A DNA stretch of 64,000 bases from Gammaproteobacteria bacterium (GTDB lineage: Bacteria > Pseudomonadota > Gammaproteobacteria > Pseudomonadales > Azotimanducaceae), in the NCBI GenBank assembly GCA_002690865.1, contig NZGG01000001.1:36686-100685 (forward strand), in the 5' to 3' direction. Below, in pieces: positions 44,261 to 54,332 of this stretch (position 1 is its first letter; each line of letters opens with the position of its first letter). The position numbers and the translations under genes were made by a program. The notes under the pieces are model-generated. The model ran no database searches, was not told the origin of the DNA, and saw nothing but the letters and a program-made list of their open reading frames with translations.

Positions 44261-47200
44261 TTAAACGGCTGCCATAGCCACAGCTTCATCCATATTTACA
44301 GACACCAAACGGGATACACCAGGCTCATGCATAGTAACCCCCATTAACTGCTCGCCCATCTCCATAGCAATCTTGTTATGAGTTATATAAATAAACTGCA
44401 CGGTACGTGACATCTCTTTCACCAACTCAGAATAACGACCTACATTTGCATCATCTAGCGGCGCATCAACCTCATCTAACAAACAAAAAGGAGCAGGATT
44501 CAAAGAAAATATTGAGAATACTAAAGCGATCGCGGTAAGGGCTTTTTCTCCTCCTGATAGCAGATGAATACTACTGTTACGCTTACCCGGTGGTCTCGCC
44601 ATTAAACCAACGCCAGTGTTCAGCAAATCATCTCCCGTCATCTCTAAGTAAGCTTGCCCACCACCAAACAGTTTCGGAAACAATTGCTGCAACTTCTTAT
44701 TTACTTGATCGAAAGTTTCCTTAAATCGAGCGCGTGTCTCGACATCAATCTTTCGAATGGCATTTTCTAAAGTTATCAGGGCCTTCTCTAAATCATCATT
44801 CTGTGCATCCAGATAATGTTTCCTCTCAGACTGCACTTTGAAGTCATCTATAGCTGCAAGGTTAGGATTTCCTAGTTTCTGTATTCGATTACCCACAAGA
44901 CGAAGTTTATTTTCCCACTCTGTCTCATTTGCTAACTCTGGAAGCTTTTGAAGCACGCTATCTAAATCCATTCTATCTTCGGTCATCTGTTCCTGTATAG
45001 AAGTTCGACGAACCTCTAATGTCTGATAATTTAGACGAGCCTCCTCAAGCTTAGCTCGATTTATATCCAAAGTCTGATCCAATTGATTCCGTTCCTTTTC
45101 TAAATCACGAAGCCTATAGTCAATTGCCTCTGATTCCCTACGAACCCTCGCCAGCTCTTTTTCTACCTCAAGTCGTTTTGCTAGATATCCATCAAGCTCC
45201 TCTCTCAGATTTTTTTGAGGTAACTCACTGTCTTTGATATTGCTAGAAAGCTCATCATGTTTTTGTTCGAGTGCCATCTTTTGATCTGTCAGACGAACCA
45301 TTCCTCTTTTAGCAGAGGCTATCTGGGTTTCTAGAGACTCTACTTTTAGAGCTAATTCGTGAGCAGACTCTCTATGAGTCTCAGCTTTTTCTTGAGCTTC
45401 ATCAAAACGCACTTGAATTGTTTCTCGCGCATCACTTAGCTTTAATTTCAGTGATATGTCCTCTTCTATTTTATCACTTGCAATTTGCAACTCGTTTTTA
45501 GCTTGAAGCAGCGAGTCTTTGTCCAGCTTAGTTTCGTCTTCACAAAACAGCATATCTTGTTCTGCACGATATATATCTTCTTTAAGCTGTTCTACTTGGA
45601 ATCGTTTAGCCCCAAGCTGGGCACGAGTTTCAGAAAACATTTCCTGTTGCTTCGCCAATCTTGTATGCACCAAATCTCTATCGGCCTCTGCCTGAGTTAA
45701 AGCCATGAAATTAGAATCAAGCTCAGTCGCCCCATCATCAACGGATTCCTTAAGCTTTTGCGTCTCAACATTCAGTCGATCAAGTTCGGCTTGACGACGA
45801 ATGACGCTCTCCTCTTCATCCGGATCTTTATGCACCCGTACCCAATTTTTACCTACCCAAATACCATCCTTGGTGATAATTGATTCTCCCTCGGACAATC
45901 TGAAACGGCGATAAAGGGCATCGTTTAATGACTCCGCCGTATAGATTCCATGGAGCAAATTTGAAACATCAATGTTTCCTCCTACATGAGAGGCCAGTCG
46001 ATCTTCTGGTACGTGGACTGGTAGTTCGCTTGAGATTAATTTAACAGATCCTTTTGAAAAATCAGTTAGCAAATGATCTACATCATCCAGATTGGGCAAA
46101 CAAACGGACTGCAGACTTTCACCCAGCACAGTCTCTACTGCTAGTACCCATTCATCTTCAACAGTAATTTGCTCAACCAGCCTAAGATTTTCTCCTAAAC
46201 CATGACTTGTAAGCCATGCTGACTCTGAGTCATCACTCTGACCAAGTGCGGCTTGCTGAAGTGCTTCAAGAGAAGCTTTTCGTCCTAGCATTAACTGCAA
46301 ATCACTTCGTCTTTTATCAAGTTCTTCGCCTTGACGCGCATTACCTTCACGCTGGCGCTCTATATGCCCCGTAATATTTTCTAATTCAACTTCAATACGC
46401 TGCATCTGTTCTTTCTGAGCACCAAGCATAGTCTCCAGGGGTTCTATTTCCTGCTCATCAGCTGCCTGAGACATTCGATCGACATCATCTCGTAACGATT
46501 TCATGCGATCATTTTGTCTTTGAATCGACTGTTCAAGGTGTTCAATTCTTGACTGTTGGACTCCACTTTTCTGTCGAGATTCAGCGGCACCTTGGTTAAA
46601 TGCATCCCAAGATCTTTGCCAAGTCTCCATATCTTTTTGTGCCGACAACAAGTCCTCGCCTGAAAGTTCTTCCAGACCACGCAATCGCAAATGTTTTGGT
46701 TGAGTTTCTTTCAACTCATGAGTAAGTTCAGCGACAGCCTTTACATCACCAGTCAAATCGATCTCAACTTTACTAAGGTCTAGACTAACTTGTTCCATAT
46801 CGACGTGAAGCTGCTCTACTCTCTCATTCTGGTATTGAATACCATCCTCTAAACGAGCGATCTCGGTTCCAAAAGAATAATATTGTTGTTGTATTTGATC
46901 TCTCATCTCTTCCAGATCTACGAGTTCGTCTCGAAGCTTTTCAAGCTCTGCATCCAATCGACGTTGATCTGCAACAGTAGCCTCCCGTATCGTCGTAAAA
47001 CGATCAATAGTTTCATTCACAACTTTGGCCTCTTCTCCAATAGAAGACCATCTTATTACATGAAGCTCAGCCCTTATCTCCCGCTCCTCCTGACGATATT
47101 CCTTGTAACGCACGGCGGCATTTGCCTGCCCTTCTAAATAATGAAGATTACGTTCAAGCTCTTCGCGCAAATCGGTTAACCGGTCTAGATTGTCACGCGT

Positions 47201-47758
47201 ATGGCGAATTCTGCGTTCTGTCTCTCTTCTGCGCTCTTTATACTTAGAGATACCTGCCGCCTCTTCCAAATATACTCGCAGATCTTCTGGTTTAGCTTCT
47301 ATTAACTGACTAATCATTCCCTGCTCAATAATTGAGTAACTTCTTGGACCAAGACCAGTACCAAGAAAAATATCAGTAATATCTTTTCGCCGGCACTTTA
47401 CTCCGTTCAAAAAATAGTTTGATTGACCATCGCGACCAACTTGTCTCTTAATAGATATTTCACTGTACTCAGCATATTCTCCTACCAAACGACCATCTGA
47501 GTTATCAAACTGCAACTCAATACTGGCTTGACCAACTGGTTTCCGTGCAGTTGAACCATTGAAGATTACGTCGGCCATAGACTCTCCACGCAGTGTCTTG
47601 GCTGACGACTCACCCATCACCCACCTAACCGCATCGATAATATTTGACTTTCCGCAACCGTTTGGACCTACGACGGCGCAAAGATTACTAGGAAACGGGA
47701 CTGTTGTAGGATCTACAAAGGACTTAAAACCTGAGAGCTTAATTGCCTGCAAACGCAT
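44261..47758 (-). CDS. smc: Chromosome segregation protein SMC
   Basis: 1165 aa; KLSGFKSFVDPTTVPFPSNLCAVVGPNGCGKSNIIDAVRWVMGE; LLSGGEKALTAIALVF; coiled coils and hinge. Confidence 0.97.
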   Translation of the reverse strand: MRLQAIKLSGFKSFVDPTTVPFPSNLCAVVGPNGCGKSNIIDAVRWVMGESSAKTLRGESMADVIFNGSTARKPVGQASIELQFDNSDGRLVGEYAEYSEISIKRQVGRDGQSNYFLNGVKCRRKDITDIFLGTGLGPRSYSIIEQGMISQLIEAKPEDLRVYLEEAAGISKYKERRRETERRIRHTRDNLDRLTDLREELERNLHYLEGQANAAVRYKEYRQEEREIRAELHVIRWSSIGEEAKVVNETIDRFTTIREATVADQRRLDAELEKLRDELVDLEEMRDQIQQQYYSFGTEIARLEDGIQYQNERVEQLHVDMEQVSLDLSKVEIDLTGDVKAVAELTHELKETQPKHLRLRGLEELSGEDLLSAQKDMETWQRSWDAFNQGAAESRQKSGVQQSRIEHLEQSIQRQNDRMKSLRDDVDRMSQAADEQEIEPLETMLGAQKEQMQRIEVELENITGHIERQREGNARQGEELDKRRSDLQLMLGRKASLEALQQAALGQSDDSESAWLTSHGLGENLRLVEQITVEDEWVLAVETVLGESLQSVCLPNLDDVDHLLTDFSKGSVKLISSELPVHVPEDRLASHVGGNIDVSNLLHGIYTAESLNDALYRRFRLSEGESIITKDGIWVGKNWVRVHKDPDEEESVIRRQAELDRLNVETQKLKESVDDGATELDSNFMALTQAEADRDLVHTRLAKQQEMFSETRAQLGAKRFQVEQLKEDIYRAEQDMLFCEDETKLDKDSLLQAKNELQIASDKIEEDISLKLKLSDARETIQVRFDEAQEKAETHRESAHELALKVESLETQIASAKRGMVRLTDQKMALEQKHDELSSNIKDSELPQKNLREELDGYLAKRLEVEKELARVRRESEAIDYRLRDLEKERNQLDQTLDINRAKLEEARLNYQTLEVRRTSIQEQMTEDRMDLDSVLQKLPELANETEWENKLRLVGNRIQKLGNPNLAAIDDFKVQSERKHYLDAQNDDLEKALITLENAIRKIDVETRARFKETFDQVNKKLQQLFPKLFGGGQAYLEMTGDDLLNTGVGLMARPPGKRNSSIHLLSGGEKALTAIALVFSIFSLNPAPFCLLDEVDAPLDDANVGRYSELVKEMSRTVQFIYITHNKIAMEMGEQLMGVTMHEPGVSRLVSVNMDEAVAMAAV

Positions 47759-47890
47759 TTGCTTTTTCGCTACCTCACGACTTTTCGACTAAAAACTAGT
47801 ATAAAGTCGGATGATTCTATTATAAATTCAAGGTGTAAATAAGATAAAAATGTAACTTTATTAAGCAATTTTTCTTGAACTGACCCCAAA

Positions 47891-48895
47891 ATGTCTAGCA
47901 GCTCAACAATAATCATGATTTGCGTTCTTCTCGCAGTAAGCTTTTGCTTTTGGCGCATCGGTAAGCCTCGTCTTGAACCCGAATCACCAAAATCGAACGT
48001 ACCCAAACACCTGTCATTAATGGAACTAAAAAGTTGGCTTAAGAGCAGGGAAACGGAAGTTTCTTGCCTTATGCCTGAAGTAGAAGCCAATATCACCTGG
48101 GCAGAACCCTCTAATCCTCAGCGAACGAAGCTATGTTTCCTTTATATTCATGGTTTTTCTGCAACGCCTAGGGAAACCTCGCCTTTGACGGAACAGATAT
48201 CGGATCGCTTTTCCGCGAATTATATGCACGCTCGACTTGCAGGCCATGGCATAAAAAACGATATCGATGCAACTGCAGAAGAATGGCTTCAAAGCATCGT
48301 AGATTCATGGGATATAGCTCAGCAAATTGGTGAGAACGTTGTAATCATAGCTACTTCGACGGGAGCAACCTTAACAGTGTGGCTCGCTAATCAGTTGTTA
48401 ACAACAGAAAGGATTTATGCAGCTATTTTTTTAGCCCCTAACTTTAGGGCTCGCCACTCACTGGATACTCCGATTTTTTCTATTTCGTCTATATTGACTT
48501 GGCCTTGGTCCGAATACTGGATACCCTTATTATTGGGGAAACGCCGTGAACTCAATTTTCAAAATGACCTTGAAGAACAATTCTCCACTCATGGTTATTC
48601 GGTAAAGGCACTGATAGAAATGCAAAAAACAGTAGACTGGTCACGCACGGTTGACTACGGCAGGCTCGATATCCCACTCTGCACAATGTACATGAAAAAT
48701 GATCCTACTATTGATTCCTACGCCGCAATCAAAGTACACGAAGAGTGGGGCTCAAATCAAAAAGAACTCATCCCGGTAACTTTAAACGAAAATTCGATCG
48801 AACATGTTTTCGTAGGCGATATCATGGCCCCCCATCGCACTGATTGGTGCACAGAACGTCTGGCATTATTTTTGAGAGGCCTAGAGAAGCTGTGA
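47891..48895 (+). CDS. Membrane-anchored alpha/beta hydrolase
   Basis: N-terminal TM; LYIHGFSATPRETSPLTEQI, IATSTGATLTVWLANQ. Confidence 0.82.
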   Translation: MSSSSTIIMICVLLAVSFCFWRIGKPRLEPESPKSNVPKHLSLMELKSWLKSRETEVSCLMPEVEANITWAEPSNPQRTKLCFLYIHGFSATPRETSPLTEQISDRFSANYMHARLAGHGIKNDIDATAEEWLQSIVDSWDIAQQIGENVVIIATSTGATLTVWLANQLLTTERIYAAIFLAPNFRARHSLDTPIFSISSILTWPWSEYWIPLLLGKRRELNFQNDLEEQFSTHGYSVKALIEMQKTVDWSRTVDYGRLDIPLCTMYMKNDPTIDSYAAIKVHEEWGSNQKELIPVTLNENSIEHVFVGDIMAPHRTDWCTERLALFLRGLEKL

Positions 48896-49548
48896 TAGAT
48901 CAGGAGATTAATCTGGATTTTGATAGAGAAAACCGAACAGGCCTCGCCGAAGCTATTTTTTGTAGTGGTAAAAGCAGCTCGCAACTAAAGAGCATAATTC
49001 AGAATATCCAAGAAAACGATAAGCCAATGCTGTTTACGCATCTATCTAAAAAGCAATTCCTTGAGATCGATAAGAAGTCACCTGATCTATTAAATTATGA
49101 TCCAATATCGAAAACGGCATATCACTCCCCAGCACCCATAAAAGATAAAGATCTTGTTGCTATTGTTACCGGAGGAAGTTCAGATATACCCGTAGCACGT
49201 GAGGCATCTAGAACATTAGCTTACTACGGCTATGCCAGTCTAGAAATTGACGATGTAGGTGTCGCCGGACTATGGCGGATTACGCGTCACCTGGACGAAC
49301 TGAGACAAAGAAAAATCATTATCTGTATAGCGGGTATGGATGCAGCCCTACCGACGGTATTAGCAGGTCTCGTTCCAGGAGTTATGATCGCGGTTCCTAC
49401 CTCCGTTGGCTATGGCATGGCCAGAAATGGCCAAACCGCACTTAGTTCATTGTTAGTAAGCTGTGCCCCAGGAATCACTGTGGTAAATATTAATAATGGC
49501 TTTGGCGCAGCCTGTGCTGCTATTCGTGTTCTCAATCAAATAATATAA
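48892..49548 (+). CDS. larB: Nickel pincer cofactor biosynthesis protein LarB
   Basis: AIVTGGSSDIPVAREASRTLAYYGYASLEIDDVGVAGLWRI...CIAGMDAALPTVLAGLVPGVMIAVPTSVGYG; GTG start at 48892. Confidence 0.93.
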   Translation: MIDQEINLDFDRENRTGLAEAIFCSGKSSSQLKSIIQNIQENDKPMLFTHLSKKQFLEIDKKSPDLLNYDPISKTAYHSPAPIKDKDLVAIVTGGSSDIPVAREASRTLAYYGYASLEIDDVGVAGLWRITRHLDELRQRKIIICIAGMDAALPTVLAGLVPGVMIAVPTSVGYGMARNGQTALSSLLVSCAPGITVVNINNGFGAACAAIRVLNQII

Positions 49549-49625
49549 TGGCGCACCCGGTGCGATTCGAACGCACGACCTTTGGCTTCGGAGGCCAACA
49601 CTCTATCCGGCTGAGCTACGGGCGC
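49549..49625 (-). tRNA. tRNA-Arg (anticodon CCG), CCA encoded
   Basis: GCGCCCGTAGCTCAGCCGGATAGAGTGTTGGCCTCCGAAGCCAAAGGTCGTGCGTTCGAATCGCACCGGGTGCGCCA; cloverleaf, loop CTCCGAA. Confidence 0.96.
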
Positions 49626-49649
49626 AGTGACGAAATGTCCATGTTTACA

Positions 49650-50477
49650 TTACTGCACTGTAAGCGTCTCTATCAAAAAAGCACTACCACGCTTATAAGG
49701 TTCTATTGAAATATTGTTCGAGTACGAATCAAACCCGTTAACCTTAAAAATTCTTCGTACTATCTTTTTTACTTCTGCATTATATTCACTATTCGGATCT
49801 AAAACCTCAGTCGAATCAATCTGAATAGTGACAGAATCTGGCAAAATCCTGCAACGAACAGCTTGAAGAGGTAAATATGAGATTAGAGTAGTCCAGAGCT
49901 CCCTCTCTACCAGATTAATCACTGGTAGTAGGGTTGCATCAATTGCAATACCGGTCGTCACCCTACTAGACAAACATGGGGAAGAAGGCAAGTCCTGTAA
50001 GTCGGTTAAGGACAAGGACTTTGCGATATCTCTTAACTGTGTTTTAGAAATACCAGTTTCTACATATGGATGCACAACGCGATGTTCCTTTGCTGCTTCA
50101 AGACCAGGCCGGTAGTCTCCTAGATCATCCATATTTGTGCCTGATGCAATAGTTAATTCAGTCTGCTGAGACAACGTAGCATAAAGGTTTGTCTTACAGT
50201 AATAGCATCGATTTGCAGGATTGGCTAGATATTGTGGGTCCTCAATTTCCCCAGCTGTCACGATCGTAAGATTCCATCCCTCGTCTTCAGCATAACGCCG
50301 AACGAGCGCTGTGGATTCCAACGGCACAGCGGGGGAAATCGCATGATACATTTCTGTGTCGAGACTTGCGCGATGCGCCACGACGGCGAGAGTCATGCTA
50401 TCTACTCCACCACTTACCGCTATGGCTAAAGGGCCCCTATCCAATAAATGCTTTTCAAGTAAATCTAGCTTACTCAT
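49650..50477 (-). CDS. larE: ATP-dependent sacrificial sulfur transferase LarE
   Basis: LAIAVSGGVDSMTLAVVAHR; ANPANRCYYCKTNLY; PSSPCLSSRV. Confidence 0.93.
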   Translation of the reverse strand: MSKLDLLEKHLLDRGPLAIAVSGGVDSMTLAVVAHRASLDTEMYHAISPAVPLESTALVRRYAEDEGWNLTIVTAGEIEDPQYLANPANRCYYCKTNLYATLSQQTELTIASGTNMDDLGDYRPGLEAAKEHRVVHPYVETGISKTQLRDIAKSLSLTDLQDLPSSPCLSSRVTTGIAIDATLLPVINLVERELWTTLISYLPLQAVRCRILPDSVTIQIDSTEVLDPNSEYNAEVKKIVRRIFKVNGFDSYSNNISIEPYKRGSAFLIETLTVQ

Positions 50478-51675
50478 CTCTGTTTGAATACTTCAGGCTT
50501 TTATTTTGTGCACTAAGAACCTTATTTTCCAGGCTTTGCTTTGTCTTTTCTCGCAAACTAGTGTCAACCGCTTGCAAGTCATCCATCTCAACCTTAGCCG
50601 TCCTACCTCCAGGTCGGTCTGCAATTTTTATTCGGAAGTCTCGACCAGCATGGTTCACTACCAATTGCTCGCGTGATAGTTTCGAACGGGTAAGATTCTG
50701 CTTTCGGATACCTAAAGTTGTACTTTCAAGAAAACATCTTTCAGTAATTTCTCCTACTGCTTCAGGTAACGCTAAAATCCGGATACTCGCACCTTGACGA
50801 CCTTTCTTTCCCGTATACCCGATCTGCAGCACATCAAGGACACCCTGCTCTGCGCGAATATTCTCTAAAGCCACTGCTAAAGCTTCTGGGGTCTGGTCAT
50901 CTATCTCGAATTCTATCTGTATTATCTCATCTGTATCCCAATCAATAGCTTGGGTTGGAAGGAAAACTAATGCGCGAACCACATTAGAAAGGCCCGAAAA
51001 AACTTTAGAGCCAAATCCTGTAGCCGAACCTTGTAGCACTAAACCTGGAGGAATTCGTCTTCCAGGGTTTAGGTACTTCAGAATTGCTGCCCCAGTTGGA
51101 GTAACGCGTTCCCCTTCGACCCCATCATCAAAAAAAGAGAATCCTTTAAGAATTAAAGCAGTAGCAGGTGCTGGAACCGGTAGCATTCCATGTGCCGTCC
51201 TTACTTGCCCACGCCCAATAGGAATCGAGGAAACACTCCAGCTACTAACGCCACTTTGAGTGATCAAGTATGCTGCACAAATTACATCTGCTATTGAATC
51301 CCAAGCACCAATCTCATGGAAAGAGATCATATCTACTTCTTTACCATGAATTTCTGCCTCAGCGATTGCTATAATCTCAAAAATCTCAAGGGCGGCTCCA
51401 CACGTGGCGCTATCTAATTTTGAATTATTTAGGATCTTTTTTATTTCCATATATTGCCGATGGCTATGCGCCGTCTTATCCGCCACAACATGAAAACGAG
51501 TTCCTGCGAGCACCCCATCATTATGCAGTTTACAATCAAGAAGAACGAGATCGGCAAAACCCGCATCAATCATCAGACTAGAAAGCTTCGATTTACTTTC
51601 TGGAAAATAATCAAGCATTGCACTAATGAACATATCACCAGATAGTCCACCAACTAAATCAAGATGAATATGCAC
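50470..51675 (-). CDS. larC: Nickel pincer cofactor biosynthesis protein LarC (single uninterrupted ORF)
   Basis: HIHLDLVGGLSGDMFISAMLDYFPE; HEIGAWDSIADVICAAYLI; GRGQVRTAHGMLPVPAPATALIL. Confidence 0.94.
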   Translation of the reverse strand: MHIHLDLVGGLSGDMFISAMLDYFPESKSKLSSLMIDAGFADLVLLDCKLHNDGVLAGTRFHVVADKTAHSHRQYMEIKKILNNSKLDSATCGAALEIFEIIAIAEAEIHGKEVDMISFHEIGAWDSIADVICAAYLITQSGVSSWSVSSIPIGRGQVRTAHGMLPVPAPATALILKGFSFFDDGVEGERVTPTGAAILKYLNPGRRIPPGLVLQGSATGFGSKVFSGLSNVVRALVFLPTQAIDWDTDEIIQIEFEIDDQTPEALAVALENIRAEQGVLDVLQIGYTGKKGRQGASIRILALPEAVGEITERCFLESTTLGIRKQNLTRSKLSREQLVVNHAGRDFRIKIADRPGGRTAKVEMDDLQAVDTSLREKTKQSLENKVLSAQNKSLKYSNRDE

Positions 51676-52088
51676 TTAATTTCTCCCTAAAATTCTCTAG
51701 TAACTCAGTAATTGATAAGTGCGTCCATACAGACCGGCCATATAGATGATGTATGTACACGAATTTCGAAATGGGACCCCGTCGTATGACAAACTTTTCG
51801 GTTTCCGGAGACTTTTGCAGTTTCTCCATAGTATCTTTACTCGTATGCCTTACTCCAATCTCTTTTTTGATGACAAGATAAACACAATCTAGATCATCAC
51901 GTAATACTCTAAAAAAAAGATACATTTGAGATTTTAAGTCCATTTTGACTAAGCTTAATATCTCGTATAACACTCCGGATTTGGGAATTCATTCGCTCAG
52001 CAGATGCTTTGCCAGGACAGGCTAGAAAAACAAAACTAGTTAGCGCTCCAAAAGGCGGAAATGCACATCGATTAATCCAGTTTCCCAT
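51659..52088 (-). pseudogene. Gene of unknown function split in two frames at a T8 run, overlapping larC start
   Basis: Frame 1 51909-52088 (MGNWINRCAFPPFGALTSFVFLACPGKASAERMNSQIRSVIRDIKLSQNGLKISNVSFF*) with AGGGGG upstream; frame 2 51659-51973 continues FFRVLRDDLDCVYLVIKKEIGVRH...; T7 instead of T8 would give one 142-aa protein. Confidence 0.6.
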
Positions 52089-52275
52089 CCGTTTGTGCCC
52101 CCTTTATTTTCCGTATCGCACTAGTAATAATGTCTTAACTAGTTTTGATTTACCATTAAGAGTGTCAAATGATTGAATTAGATTTCCGTTGGATTACTAT
52201 AAGTTAACAATAGAGTTTAATAACTTTTATTTCGTTAGTTTACTGTATCAATATTACAAGCTATAAAGGACTACC

Positions 52276-52905
52276 GTGCTTATTGATCTGCATACCCATT
52301 CCATCAAATCAGATGATGGACGAGCAAAAGTCGATAACTATTGCAAGTGGATAAAGTCAAAAGCTTTACCTATCGATGGTTTCGTTCTCACAGAACATCG
52401 CCAGTTCGACCTGGAATCTAACTACTCGGATCTCGCCGAAGAGTTTGGTTTAGTTATCCTAAAGGGTAGTGAGATTGAAACGGAGTATGGCCATGTCCTA
52501 GTATTTGGTGTGAATAAACCTTTAATGAAAGCATTTGATTTTAGTAGTATTGACCTTCCCCTCGAAGAAGTAATAGCAACGTGTGAACATCATGGAGCAA
52601 TCGCTGTTCCCTGCCATCCTGGTAGACCGAAAGTGGGAATGTTTGCTCATACAGAGGAATATGGGATCCCCAAGGGAGTTCGTATTGTAGAAATATATAA
52701 CGGGGGCAGCCGCGAAAATGAGGACCAGATTGCAATAGATAACGCTGAAGTTCATGGCTATCGTGGGATTGGCGGAAGCGATTCGCACATAGTTAGTCAT
52801 ATTGGACGTTGTGCCACTCGTTTTTATAGGAAGATAAATGGCATGCACGACTTAATTGATAATCTCAAAGGCTTGGAATTTGAGGCTGTAAACCTAAAAG
52901 ATTAG
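52276..52905 (+). CDS. PHP domain metal-dependent phosphoesterase-like protein
   Basis: LIDLHTHSIKSDDGRAKVDNY...HHGAIAVPCHPGRP...GGSDSHIVSHIG; GTG start. Confidence 0.86.
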   Translation: MLIDLHTHSIKSDDGRAKVDNYCKWIKSKALPIDGFVLTEHRQFDLESNYSDLAEEFGLVILKGSEIETEYGHVLVFGVNKPLMKAFDFSSIDLPLEEVIATCEHHGAIAVPCHPGRPKVGMFAHTEEYGIPKGVRIVEIYNGGSRENEDQIAIDNAEVHGYRGIGGSDSHIVSHIGRCATRFYRKINGMHDLIDNLKGLEFEAVNLKD

Positions 52906-52908
52906 TCT

Positions 52909-53496
52909 ATGAAAAAAATCTGTCTAACTGGCGGTCTTGCATCGGGAAAATCGACAGCCGCACAATATTTATCGGAGCAAGGTGCAAGCATCATCGACGC
53001 CGATATATTAGGACATCATGCTTATGACAGAGGAACTATAGCGCACCAGGAAGTGATTAAAACCTTTGGAGAAGATTTGATCACTGAAGATGGCTCTATA
53101 GACCGAAGACTGCTTGGGAAGAAGGTGTTCAGTGACCCCCTGAAACTAAAAAAGCTCACCAATATAGTCTGGCCTGAAATTCGCAGGCTAGCGCAGAAAA
53201 AACTAAATGCCTTTGAGGATAATGAGATTGTAGTTTTAGAAGCAGCAGTTTTGATCGAAGCGGGCTGGCAAGATATGGGTGATGAAATTTGGGTCGTTGT
53301 TGTTGAGAGAGAGGTAGCGATACAGCGATGCATTTCTAGAGATGGACTTGAAAGGGAGGCAATACTCAATCGCCTCGATGCACAGATTTCGAATAAAGAA
53401 AGAAGACAGCATGCCGATGTTGTGCTATCCAACAATGAGAGTGAGGAAGAGTTATTCGAGCAGCTAGACAAACAATGGCATCGACTCATGACCTAA
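52909..53496 (+). CDS. coaE: Dephospho-CoA kinase
   Basis: KICLTGGLASGKSTAAQYLSEQGASIIDADILGHHAYD. Confidence 0.93.
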   Translation: MKKICLTGGLASGKSTAAQYLSEQGASIIDADILGHHAYDRGTIAHQEVIKTFGEDLITEDGSIDRRLLGKKVFSDPLKLKKLTNIVWPEIRRLAQKKLNAFEDNEIVVLEAAVLIEAGWQDMGDEIWVVVVEREVAIQRCISRDGLEREAILNRLDAQISNKERRQHADVVLSNNESEEELFEQLDKQWHRLMT

Positions 53497-53511
53497 CCGG
53501 GGATAATTTTG

Positions 53512-53595
53512 TCAGCCCAACCAAGGCACCAACAAAAAAGTCGTGATGCAGGCGATGATCACGAGAACAAATAAATTATTGAAATTCTTTTCCAT
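53512..53595 (-). CDS. Possible 27-aa single-TM small protein
   Basis: MEKNFNNLFVLVIIACITTFLLVPWLG*; ideal TM composition but weak ribosome-binding site. Confidence 0.35.
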   Translation of the reverse strand: MEKNFNNLFVLVIIACITTFLLVPWLG

Positions 53596-53720
53596 GCTAT
53601 AGCTTCATAAAAAATCGATGGTAAGGGTACCTAGAAATGTAGCGCTCAGGAAGAATCAATTATTCATATCGATATAACGCATGGTAATGAGTATAAACAT
53701 TACCTTCCAAACAAAAACGT

Positions 53721-54332
53721 TTAAGAATCGCTCTCCGAAGAGAAGTAGCGACCGACATCTTCAGGTCGATCTACATCCCAGATCAAAGGCATCAAGGACC
53801 ATTCTAGGCGGGCTTGATTAAAGCGACGACAGGTCTCAGAACAAATCTGACTGGAACCCCAAACAAGGTTTTTAAAGTAATTCCAATGTGATTCATGCAA
53901 ACCAATTAGTCCATAGCCCCCATCCTCAGCGGGACCTAATACCGCATCATGATTTAGAAGCTTCACAATTGCCCTATCCAAATAACCGGCATTAATAGAG
54001 GGGCAATCCGTCCCTATAAGAATGACGTTGTCCTTGACAGATAACACTTCATTAAACGCATGATGCATACGCTCCCCTAAGTTATCACCCTTCTGGACAA
54101 TTCGCTTAATCTTCTTAAATGAAGTAAAGAACTCGTGTGAGATATCTGGCCAACAATACAGCACTACCTCAGCAAGATTAGATGCTATAACCTCATTAAT
54201 AAGTCTTTCTGCCAAAGCCCTATGCAGCGCACAAGCTCCATCTTCACCAAGAGTTGGTATAAGCCTTGTTTTAACGCTCCCTGAAATCGGTGCCTTGCAA
54301 AAAATCAGAATAGATGTGTCTTCGTACTTCAT
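53721..54332 (-). CDS. TIGR04282-like (DUF2064) glycosyltransferase, arsenosugar cluster
   Basis: ILIFCKAPISGSVKTRLIPTLGEDGACALHRALAERLI; ILIGTDCPSINAGYL; GPAEDGGYGLIGL; ATG at 54332 gives an ATGA overlap. Confidence 0.88.
   Translation of the reverse strand: MKYEDTSILIFCKAPISGSVKTRLIPTLGEDGACALHRALAERLINEVIASNLAEVVLYCWPDISHEFFTSFKKIKRIVQKGDNLGERMHHAFNEVLSVKDNVILIGTDCPSINAGYLDRAIVKLLNHDAVLGPAEDGGYGLIGLHESHWNYFKNLVWGSSQICSETCRRFNQARLEWSLMPLIWDVDRPEDVGRYFSSESDS

Noticed and set aside
53022-53489. 155-aa - strand ORF, Ser-rich
   Set aside because: Shadow ORF antisense to coaE.
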